From assembly GCA_004335635.1 (NCBI GenBank), contig QAXH01005029.1, positions 341 through 11,010 of the forward strand: a DNA stretch of 10,670 nt, in the 5' to 3' direction. This document shows positions 1 through 8,133 of the stretch, piece by piece; position 1 is the stretch's first letter; every line of letters begins with the position of its first letter. This stretch comes from Chloromonas sp. AAM2. Its lineage: Eukaryota; Chlorophyta; Chlorophyceae; Chlamydomonadales; Chlamydomonadaceae. The position numbers were made by a program, and so were the translations under genes. The notes beneath the pieces are model-generated. The model was not told the origin of the DNA and made no database searches. It worked only from the letters and a program-made list of their open reading frames with translations.

Positions 1-10
1 TTCAATTCAG

Positions 11-52
11 TTGATTCATCTGGACAGTGCTGATTCAACCTGGATGAATCAA
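11..52. repeat. Short inverted repeat, 10-bp arms
   Basis: TTGATTCATC at 11-20 is the exact reverse complement of GATGAATCAA at 43-52, separated by 22 bases. Two G:T pairs could extend the stem inward. It lies near the window edge with no gene beside it, so its role is unknown. It may be chance or the edge of a small element. Confidence 0.5.
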
Positions 53-649
53 GCGCCCCAACTTGTCCGACGTAATGCGTCGCCCTCTTGTCTCCAAAAC
101 CAGTCCACCAGCTGCTTGTCACCTGCCCTGAGAGATGAGACACATGCATAGTTCAGGCCCTGCTGAGGCTGGTGATGTCTTCAGACTGGCTGTGTGCACA
201 TGTGTGTAGCATGAGCACTCTATTGTGCACTTACCACGCTGAGCCTGGCTTGCACATTACGGTAAAATGCCTGATCGATAGCTGATAAGGACACTTGAGC
301 AATCTCACCTGCTTCTCACGTTGCATGTGCACTTGCAAGGATATGTGCAGACTATAAGCCAGCGGCGCTGGCACTAATGTGGTTCTCTCTGTGCCACCGG
401 CCCATCACATACCGGCAAAAGAACACGCACTTGAATGACTTGATGTTAATACATGTTGACCATGGTTTGTGAACATTCCATGTGTGAACTTTCATTGTAG
501 TGTCGGTGGTGTATGGACCGAGTCAATCAGAGCGTACCGACTCATACCAGGTCAGTTCTTCCATATCAGCAGGCAGTTCACCAGCTTTTCAATCAGCACG
601 CAAAGGACGGACAGCCTCATTCTGCTAGATAGCAACGCCAGTCACGTTG

Positions 650-671
650 CACACACACAGTCACACACACA
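650..671. repeat. CA-rich dinucleotide microsatellite
   Basis: Two short CA runs are interrupted by a GT at about 660-661. This is a simple sequence repeat with no visible function, in an intergenic setting. Confidence 0.7.
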
Positions 672-1399
672 GCAGCTGGCTCAGCCAGCACTCCCCGGCG
701 TGCAAAGCGGCCAAAGGCAATAGCGCCAGCCTTGTGTGTGTATCTCGCTCGCTTGGTAAAGCTGACTAGACAAGCCGACCTAAACCAGCAGCTACGTCTA
801 CTCTCTAGTGCGCGGTCAGTGATTGAGTCGAACAACTTGCTTGAGCAGTATTATTCACTATAAGTGCTGCTAGGGTACAACAAGGGGCCGAGGCAAGGTG
901 ATCGTGTACTGTTCGTTCCTGTGCTGCGCTTGGGTAGCCATACCCCCACGTGTACAGGCACACTCGCCCTATGTTTGAGCCTAGGAGTGGCAACGCGTGT
1001 CGAACTGACTGGCACAAAAGCTAAGTAAAACTGATTTCTCTTTCTAAGCCTCGACCATCTGGCCGCAGCCGTCTGGCTTGCACCAGTCTGGCTGCTGGCT
1101 TAGCGAGCGTGACAATTTGGTTGTTGGACATACATCGAGTGACTAGGGGCAGGAAAGCACAAGGTATTGACTAAATCTATACACACCTGGCTCAAGGCTA
1201 GGCGGGAGTCGGCTTGCTGGTGTCGGCAGAACCGAAGTCTTGGACAGACCGAGGGCTGGCAACTGAGGCTGCCGGAGGCTCGGCTGTGAGAAGCCCGGTA
1301 TGCGTGTGCTGATAACTTTACAGTACAAGTGATAAACACTGTCTCAGACACAGAATGCATCAAGCTGGTACACATAGCCAGTGTCCCAGAAGTCCGCTT

Positions 1400-1405
1400 G
1401 TTACA
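1400..1405 (-). terminator. Candidate polyadenylation signal TGTAAC, makorin gene
   Basis: The minus strand reads TGTAAC here, 280 bases downstream of the makorin stop codon. TGTAA is the established near-upstream polyadenylation element of chlorophycean algae. A second candidate, TGTAA on the minus strand at 1318-1322, lies a little further on. The motif is short and will occur by chance, so this is only a candidate and depends on the green-alga assignment. Confidence 0.3.
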
Positions 1406-1684
1406 GGCTTCAGTCAGGAGCCAGATTGAGGAATTGAGTGACTCGGCTGCTACAACTGCGAGACCCTCTGAAGGCTTAACCGAGGTATAGACGTGAAGAG
1501 CAGCACCTGCAACATACATAACCCAACGCGAACAGTAGTCACTTTGTCTAGTCTGAAAGCAATACCTTGCCCCAATACCATGTTTGATAGAACAAAGCTG
1601 GTCAATTTCTAATCTGTCCCTCGAGCCTGGATTATCCTGACACGACAAGGATATGCTCTACTGGGCGCACAGTGCACGTCCAAG

Positions 1685-4600
1685 CTATGAGCCGTGATAC
1701 GTGTCTGCATCTGTCTGCAGGTCCTCTTCGGCCTCCCTGACCATTGCAACCCTCCGCCGAGCTCGCATGCTGCGCCGGCCGACCATGATCTGTATGGCGC
1801 CAAAGGCATCCAAGAAGTCTGACAGGCGCGCCCCGTGCTGCACCACCCGCACCCCGCCCAGCCCGCTCACGGCCGTGCGCAGCGACACGTCACGCGACTC
1901 CAACCGCCCGTCCTTGAACTGGTGGCGGTAGAAACAGCTGCAGCAGATGCGGACATAGGTGCACAGGTGAGAAAAGGACAAGGATGACGCTTCACAAACA
2001 CATTGTGTCATGATTCACATGACGGCTGTCCAGGCCTGTGGGTGGCGCCTGCCCTGCGCCCAGTGGTGGCTCTTTGGCTGCCTCATTGCCCACAGTGACC
2101 CGTTTCTTCCTCAAGGCGCTGGTGGATCATGCAGGTTCTTTTCAAGCACAAGTGTGATTGCTGAGTCCTGTAATTCCAACAGCTGCAATATCAATGTGCG
2201 GATGCCATGTGATGACGATGAAAGGCTGCAATGTACCCAGACAGCCCAATTTCCGTTGCACGGGAAGAGTGTGTTTGTGTCACCAGCTATGTTTCATCGG
2301 TGCATGCGCTTGTCAGCAGTCGCGAATCGCACACACGTACGCACGCACGCACGCACGCACACCCACCTGGTGCCAAAGGGACACGACCCATCGCCTTTCC
2401 TGAAGTGCTGGCAGTCGATGTCCCTGAGCCGTTCCTTGTACCCGTTGACGATCTGATCCTTTGCCTCTGGGGTGGTGGGCCACACCATGGAGGGGGTGAT
2501 AAAGTGTGAGGTCACACGGCACACCGGGCATGTGCGCACCGCCTGCACATGCATGGCGACTGAGAAGTGATAATTGCAGATACAGTGCAGGGCAGGGATG
2601 AGACGTGCCACTCGCACGCGTCACATAATAGTGTTTGCCACTCCCATCAAGTCCTGCACCCTCACTCTGACATTCTCACTCATCACTCACAGTCAAGTAG
2701 GCTGCCACAGTGTGGCCCTCCATCTCACTCATCACTCGACAGCTCTCACTCGTCACCCACCGTGTTCATATCTGCAGAGGTGTTGGTACGCCATGTGCGT
2801 ATGCACCGCAAACAGAACGGGTGGTCACATGCCAACAGACCAAACCGCCGGTCGCCAGGATTGGCCGCACTGAGCACCTGAGCACGCATGGCACACAGAT
2901 GCAGACGTCAATGTCACTTGGATCACAGGGGAATTGTACACAGGGCAGACCATGGCTGAGCACAAGCTGGCGTTCGAAGCCAGGCACGTTCATACTAATG
3001 AGTGTTCAGCAGTCTGCTAGGCAACACGACTGGGGCTAGTTTGTTGAGCAGTCTGTTTTTGTCCAGTCAGAAAGCACCGGCTATCTCAGCATCCCGCCGC
3101 TGACTCGCCCCACAGGTGCAAAACACACTGCAGATTCAGCCACACCATGATTGGCCGGCTGACAGCACCACTGAGGCACACTCCTACCCATGGCCTACCT
3201 TCTCCATGCAAATGCAGCACTCCACCTCTGCGCTGTGCAGGCGCGCTAACAGCCTGTCGTGCCTGGCTTTGCACTCTGTCGCGTGATCCCGGGCATCCTC
3301 GGCGTTGTGCGGGTGCAGCACGTAGCGATTGCACACCTGGAAACATACAAAAAGGCAGGGTAAGGAAATAGACAACAAAGGTCGGACAACAAACACACCT
3401 GGAAGAACATACAAGGACCATACAAAGAACCAAAAGAGGGCAGGAAAGGAGGGTCAAGGTGCTTCACAATGAAACAATGTGTGAATGTTTGCAGGTGAAA
3501 TGCGTGATACACCCTGAAGGTGATCATCTGGCTTAAAGGTGTTCTCTTGACACGGGCATCGGTGTCCACACCAAGCAAGAAACTAGAGCAGACCCCAAGG
3601 CTTAGTGAATTTCAGATGCCCGTGCAAGAAATGTAACGCTTGCGTGTGACCAGCACCACAAAGGGCATGCCTGCCAGCGTACCGGACGCATGTGGTGTGC
3701 TTAGGCCGCGCATTAACTGTGCAGTAGTGAGGCAGTCACATAGAAACACACGACAGATCCATCCAACGCACCTCACATAAGTCTCCATGCACGAACTTGC
3801 ATGCTGGGCCCGCATGGCAGGTCCCATATGCCGCCATGCTGCTGCATATTGCTCGCTCGGACAAGGGCAGGGCGGTCGCATCAGCGTCTGCGGCCTCCCG
3901 CTCCTCTCCCGGCCCAGGCCAGTCGCCATGCCCCTCGCTCTCCCCCTCGTGCACCTGCCATCCATCTTGATTTTCCCACTCGACCACATCTCCACCCTCG
4001 CTCCCTTCGCCCTGCCATCCTCCTTCGCCCTGCCATTCATCCTTCCCCTGGCCTTGCCACGTGCCACCATCCCCCTGCTCGTCCTGCCAGGCGCCCTCTC
4101 CTTCCCCCTGCCATTCATCCTCGTCCTGCCAGACACCCTGAGTCTCTGCCGCTGTGGGTGCAAGCTGCGCTTCTGCCTCTTGTGTCACAGACCCGGCAGC
4201 AGCACCGGAAACAGCCGCAGCCCATGCACTGGGTGCTGCACTCCACTGGTTGCCACCCCCTGCACCACCGCCAGTAATCTCTCCCTGACTGGTTGGGTTA
4301 ACCCTGGATAGGTTTGCAGTTGGGGGTGTTGTGCATGGAGTTGCGGTGGAAGCGCCCGTGGAGGGGGTGAAGGCAGGTGTGGGACGGCTGGTGCCGGGTG
4401 CATGTGAGGGACGCACATGGTCATAGCGGCATGAGTCGCCGTAGGCACAACAGCCTTGCAAATAGAACTTGCATCTGCAGGCAAAAACACCACTTATGAG
4501 CCAGGCCTTGATGACATTTGCCCGTATGGTCCCTGTCCATCTTCGCATAGCGTTCGTAAAGAGGTTTTGTACAAGTTGAGTCAATCAGTGCATGAATTCT

Positions 4601-4998
4601 GAAAAAGGTAGCTCAGAGCTCTGCATAATCTGTACCAGCCTGCTGTCCAACAACCTGTTGAGAGCAGTCAGTCATGCATGTGCCAGCCACAAAGCCTTGC
4701 CTTCCCTCAACTGCGTCTTATGTCTTACTTAATACGGGGATGGACCAACTACCAACGGGGATGGGCCTAGGGTTATGGGCTAGGGTTCCAACTTACACGA
4801 AGTTGGGGGCGTTGCTCGTATCATGGCTGAACGCGCACTCTCCGTTCTTGTGCCTGCAAGCCCCGTGCATATAGTACTTGCACAGCACCCTGCGGCACAG
4901 TCGCAGATGTGCATCAAGGTGGGTGAACGCTCGCCGCTGGCGACATGAGTGATGCCGGCAGGCCCCGGCAGGCCTTACCTGCTGGTGTCAGGCGCCAT
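1685..4998 (-). CDS. MKRN: Makorin-type RING/C3H zinc-finger E3 ubiquitin ligase (7 exons)
   Basis: Exons on the minus strand: 4998-4979, 4889-4797, 4474-3772, 3336-3199, 2877-2761, 2542-2367, 1937-1685. They sum to 1500 nt (499 residues plus TAG) and all introns are GT-AG with matching phases. The start sits in an exact GCCGCCATGG Kozak context. Domain order: C3H fingers at C10-H29 and C39-H57, a long linker at 58-247, C3H at C248-H267, the makorin Cys-His segment at about 271-298, a C3HC4 RING (C312, C315, C335, H337, C340, C343, C362, C365), and a last C3H at C401-H421. This order is that of animal MKRN1, and the RING half with its CPVCR and downstream SHF-TPS segment is diagnostic. Makorins are RNA-binding E3 ubiquitin ligases, so transfer of ubiquitin from an E2 is expected. 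No signal peptide or membrane segment is visible. Odd: residues 153-223 are a Trp-Gln and acidic-Gly repeat. The C-terminal 78 residues are basic and unassigned. Confidence 0.93.
2339..2360. repeat. (ACGC)n microsatellite beside the intron 6 donor of the makorin gene
   Basis: About five and a half ACGC units lie a few bases inside makorin intron 6 (2366-1938, minus strand). On the sense strand the intron therefore starts GTGGGTGTGCGTGCG and runs on as GTGC repeats. This gives many GT dinucleotides next to the true donor and a region likely to vary in length between strains. Confidence 0.8.
2674..2737. repeat. Direct 15-bp repeat in makorin intron 5
   Basis: TCTCACTCATCACTC occurs at 2674-2688 and again at 2723-2737, inside the 218-base intron 5 (2760-2543). 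Other CTCACT-like units lie nearby. On the sense strand this is GAGTGA-rich. It looks like local slippage or duplication. Confidence 0.65.
3919..4131 (-). repeat. Degenerate Trp-Gln/Gly-Glu coding repeat in the makorin linker
   Basis: In makorin exon 3, residues 153-223 contain nine Trp (153, 159, 167, 177, 185, 191, 204, 210, 223), six of them in WQ-G or WQ-D contexts such as EWQGEG and AWQDEQ. Only Gln, Gly, Glu, Asp and few other residues lie between. At DNA level the plus strand repeats CCCTGCCATTCATCCT at 4028-4043 and 4106-4121, so the tract probably grew by local duplication. All Trp are spaced 6 to 13 residues apart. Confidence 0.85.
4768..4787 (-). promoter_or_regulatory. Pair of telo-box-like AACCCTA motifs in makorin intron 2
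   Basis: The sense (minus) strand carries AACCCTA twice, at 4787-4781 and 4774-4768, just inside the donor of intron 2 (4796-4475). Telo-boxes (AAACCCTAA) near the 5' ends of plant genes are known regulatory elements. Only the 7-base core is present, and an interstitial telomere-like remnant or chance are alternatives. Confidence 0.3.
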
Positions 4999-5259
4999 GG
5001 CGGCAGAGTACGCGCAGAGCTCCTGTGCAGCGGCTGGGCCACCTTGTACAAAAGAGTGAGAGTGTGGCGGCCTACATACACCAGGTGCAGCCGTTGGTCG
5101 GCCTGTCTGTGTTATTACGTCTGCGGTAGTGTTGTGAAGTAGGACCTTATTATATTCGAACGTCAGGCGGAGCTGAAAGGTCAACTTCTCATAAGCACAA
5201 GCAACCCTCAAAGAGACAGCTCCGCTGAAGCGCAGTCCCGTGAGGGCGCCTAGATAATC
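4999..5259. promoter_or_regulatory. Probable bidirectional promoter between divergent genes
   Basis: Only 261 bases separate the start codon of the makorin gene (minus, 4998) from that of the Lys-rich protein gene (plus, 5260). Both 5' UTRs and both core promoters must fit here unless an upstream noncoding exon exists. An AT-rich patch at about 5146-5156 (TTATTATATTC) near the middle is the best core-promoter candidate and is roughly TATA-like on both strands. An ACGT core lies at about 5117. No exact factor site can be assigned. Confidence 0.6.
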
Positions 5260-8133
5260 ATGGCTGGTGACAGCTCAGACGATGACGCACCCCTGATGAA
5301 TCGTAAGCAAACGGGGACAAATGGCGCTGCAGCAAAAGCAAAGATCCCTAAGGCAAAGCCAGACCATTCAGGTACGGAAAAGCAGACTTGCACTGGCTAA
5401 CCTGCTTTGATTTAATCTGCTTGATAGCACTGGCACCTATGCTCTGCCTGCAGACTCTGAAGAGGACGACATGCCTCTGAAGGCCAAGGCCAAGGTGCGG
5501 AGAGAGCGGCAGGGAAGCCCGATTCGGTAATGATGCATGTGAGTCTTACAGGATTGCCGCGTGGTGGCGCGCCTGCGCAGGGCAAGGCTGGGGCAGCCCA
5601 TGCAAGCAAGGCCGACCCTACCAAGTCAACAGCTGTGAAAAAGGAGGCGTCTACAAAGCAACAATCAGCCCAAATGGAAACGGCTAAGAAGGAGCCCAAG
5701 TCGGAGGAAGAGAGCAAGGAGGAGAAGGTCGCAAGGGTCAAGAAGGTGCTGCATCTGCCCAATGCACACCTTGGGCAGACTAAGGAGACACCACCTGAGG
5801 TACGAGGCTCTGCCTGCACAGGACAGCCCCACCCGGCACATCAGAATACAAAGTGCATGCAGAGATGCAAGGAGGAGGGCATTCAGCACGGCCCAGGGGC
5901 AATGCCAGTGCCCAGCAGACATGAAACGTATTCGAATTCAATTCGATTCCAGGACATGACAGGACCAGCGGCATGTGACGTCAATCAGCATTGGGCATGT
6001 AGTCAATCACAAAGTTAAGTCGCTGTCAATAAGAGGGACGGTACTGATGCGGCAAGCAACAAAGAAGCCTGTCGGGCGGCAGGGCAGTGGACAACCATGG
6101 GTTACATGCCAGCTTGGAAGCCAGGTGTAAAATTATAGCATCGGCTGTCTCTTGTGTCCCCTGCAGACAGACCCGTTGCGGAAGTTCTACGTATCGCTCA
6201 TTGAGCAGATACCGGAGAGCCCCATGGCACAGAAATGGTGTGTAGGTGATGGGGCACGGGCCGAGCGTACCCACACACTGCATGTTAAGAGCCTGCTGCT
6301 GCTGGCAGGTGCTGCTAGGTCACGCTAGTGCATGTAGTCATTTGAAATCTAGCTCGTTCTCGTGCCAGCTTTTTCATGCGCACAATGCTCCAAGCCAGTC
6401 TTGTAGCTGTGGCCACGCTATCTGAGCAACGCAACCCACTGGTTTTATTACAATCAGTCCATCCACGCTTGTGTTGTGGTTGTTCGTTATCGCTTGTTCT
6501 TGATTGTTATACGTGTGAAGGTGCTATGAGCGCGGTCTCCTAGAGGAGGACGTTGCCAGGGCTGTTGAGAAGAAGCTTAACAAGGCAGCCAAGTCAGCAG
6601 CAAAGTGGGTGTGGGTCGGACGCAGGGGCCGCAGGCAGGGGCAAAAACAGGAGTTCGCCGGTTACACAACCAACTGACTTTTGAGCTGTTAAAAACGAAC
6701 ACGTGTACATCGCTGCAGCATGCGCTGTGTTTCAAATGGGTGGTAGCTGTGCCGGACATGGGCATGTATGTGTGTGCGTGTGTGTTGGCCGTTTGCAGGT
6801 CGCCTGCCAAGGCATCCCCCGCTCCTCGCAAGGCCTCCAAGCCCAAAACAGCAACAGGTGCGGCAGGCATGTGCGTTGCGTTCGTCCTGGGTTTAAGCTG
6901 ACTGCTATGCAGTCTTAGAGGCGAGCCTCAACTCCTACTTGATTTCAGAGGTTCGCTGGAGTGTGACAGGGAGAAAGGGCAACCGAGCCATGGCATGGCT
7001 TGAAGCCTGCACTGTGTCAATGGGGACTGGGCACGAGTGGACTGCTGGAGTGTGATAGGCAGGAAGGCACTGTGCGTTGTTGCAATGGTGGGCGTGTCAC
7101 ATTGTTGCAGAGCCCAAGGCTGCATCCAAGGCCACCGCCAAGCGTGCCGCCCCGGAACCCAGGAAGAGGGCCAAGATCAAGTACGAGGAAGCAGACAGCG
7201 ACCAGGAATCAGAGGCAAGTGGAGAGTCAGTCGGGACATGCCAACATGCTTGTTGCCGGATTCCATGTGATGTGCGTCATCGCTGCATTGCACAAGATCA
7301 AGCAAATTGCCGCCTGCATGCATCCGTCAGCCGCTGGTGTCCTGAAGTGCATCATGTGCTGGACATGTTGTGCACAGGATTCTGATGACGAGCCCTTGGC
7401 CAAGAAGGGCAAGCCAGCGCCCGCCAAGCGGAGAGCAGCGAAGGTGGGCGGCACACCAGCCAAAACAATCTGAAGCATGGTAGCAAGTGTTTAGAGATGC
7501 ATGATGCCATGTATTGACAGTGGATGACCATGCCAGCTTCGATGTTAAGGCCATGCATGGTGCACGGCACATCTCAACCCTACGGAGGCATGTGATGTTG
7601 CTGGGGGCATGCTTACGTTCATGTCGCTCGGGTGGTTGCAGGCGATTGACAAGGATACGCCGTTTGCTGACTCAGCCATGGACGAATCAGACTCGGATGA
7701 CGACAAGCCCATCGGAGCCAAGGCCAAGGCACAGCCTGCAGCCAAAGCAGCAGCGGCTAAGCCCGCAGCACCACTCAAGCAGGAAACCACTGAAGGCAAA
7801 GCAGCGGAATCACTGGCCAAAGAACCTACTGAAGGAAAAGCAGCGGAGCCAGCGGTTAAGCAAGAGCAGAAGGAACCTGAAGTCAAGGCAGAGACCAATG
7901 GGGCACACGCTGCTGAAAAGGCAGCCCCACTGCCGACCAAGGTGTCCAAGGCATTGGCCACAAAACCGTCCAAAGAGAAACCCACTCCAGCGGCAGTTAA
8001 GGCTGAGCCACCTCCAACGCCTGCTGCTGCACCAACGGCACCTGCTGCGGCTGCTGCTCCAGCTCCTGCTGCACCTGCACCCATGCAAGAAGATGACGAT
8101 GAAGACATGCCATTGGTGATTGCACGCAAGTAG
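5260..8133 (+). CDS. Lys/Ala-rich acidic-patch nuclear protein of unknown function (9 exons)
   Basis: Exons: 5260-5371, 5454-5494, 5581-5799, 6167-6237, 6521-6604, 6799-6857, 7111-7214, 7378-7443, 7642-8133. They sum to 1248 nt (415 residues plus TAG) with consistent phases. Introns are GT-AG except 7215-7377, best read as GC-AG. The protein is mostly disordered and Lys/Ala/Pro/Glu-rich. It has five acidic motifs followed by P-L/I and basic residues (4-16, 38-51, 231-242, 266-281, 402-415), and a basic nuclear localisation signal PRKRAK (212-217). A compact ordered-looking block spans about 101-167, with DPLRKFY, SPMAQKWCYERGLL and then a Lys-rich helix-like stretch. From memory this block resembles uncharacterised plant nuclear proteins, and the acidic-PL motifs resemble N-terminal regions of plant DNA topoisomerase I; neither was searched. 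Six PsiKxE sites suggest SUMO modification. A chromatin or nucleolar role is inference. Divergently paired with the makorin gene. The coding model is firm; the function is unknown. Confidence 0.82.
6605..6798 (+). other. Intron 5 of the Lys-rich gene, with tandem donors
   Basis: The exon can end at 6604 (AAA before GTGGGT) or at 6610 (before a second GTGGGT). Both keep the reading frame into the acceptor TTTGCAG at 6792-6798. The first gives K-S-P, the second K-W-V-S-P. I chose 6604 because the resulting junction fits the flanking Lys/Ala/Pro composition. Confidence 0.55.
7215..7377 (+). other. Probable GC-AG intron 7 of the Lys-rich gene
   Basis: The junction AGAG then GCAAGT matches the full consensus of GC-AG intron donors (AG/GCAAGT), and the acceptor is GTGCACAG at 7370-7377. 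Phase 0 on both sides joins ...QESE to DSDDEPL. A weaker GT donor at 7230 (TCA/GTCGGG) is also in phase and would add five residues (ASGES), so use of the GC site is likely but not proven. Confidence 0.6.
7444..7641 (+). other. Intron 8 of the Lys-rich gene, with an in-frame stop if retained
   Basis: Donor AAG/GTGGGC at 7444, acceptor GTTGCAG ending at 7641, phase 0. If retained, the frame continues for nine codons (VGGTPAKTI) to TGA at 7471-7473 and gives a 261-residue protein without the exon 9 tail. The spliced model is preferred because exon 9 continues the same composition and motif pattern for 163 residues. Confidence 0.7.
7789..7866 (+). repeat. 39-bp coding tandem repeat in exon 9 of the Lys-rich gene
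   Basis: Two adjacent 39-base units (7789-7827 and 7828-7866) start with ACTGAAGG and encode 13-residue repeats of the form T-E-G-K-A-A-E-x-x-x-K. They have diverged in their second half. This is a local in-frame duplication in a disordered Lys/Glu/Ala tail. Confidence 0.8.

Larger units (their letters stand above)
1..1399. other. Region with no supported gene
   Basis: I see no coding region here that combines a plausible start, splice signals and a recognisable protein. The open frames are short, overlap in several frames on both strands, and have a composition rich in Cys, Ser, His and Thr that suggests chance translation. The right part may be far 3' UTR of the minus-strand makorin gene. 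The region contains a small inverted repeat near its left end and a CA-rich simple repeat. Confidence 0.6.

Noticed and set aside
1381..1392. A further copy of the inverted-repeat end (TGTCCCAGAA) far to the left
   Set aside because: Only about ten bases match and the rest of the 27-base end is absent; expected by chance.
1100..1648. A 182-codon minus-strand open frame just past the makorin stop
   Set aside because: It lies in the expected 3' UTR, has a Cys/Ser/His/Thr-rich chance-like composition, shows no motif, and overlaps other open frames on the same strand. I treat it as untranslated.
2339..2360. CRISPR-like or satellite array
   Set aside because: It is a plain four-base microsatellite without spacers.
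3787..4311. Plus-strand open frames of 174 and 158 codons rich in Pro, Leu and His
   Set aside because: They are antisense shadows of makorin exon 3; the long open state comes from the Trp-Gln/Gly-Glu coding repeat on the other strand.
4735..4790. Telomere or interstitial telomeric repeat array
   Set aside because: Only two TAGGGTT units, not in tandem register, lie inside an intron; too few for a telomeric array.
5530..6018. An apparent separate 162-codon gene starting at 5530
   Set aside because: Its useful part (5581-5799) is exon 3 of the nine-exon gene. The codons before 5581 and after 5799 are intron sequence with good splice sites at both ends.
6236..6247. Stronger-looking donor GTAGGT at 6242 for exon 4 of the Lys-rich gene
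   Set aside because: It would bring exon 5 into a frame that hits TGA at once. The donor at 6238 restores an open frame and a continuous KWCYERGLL.
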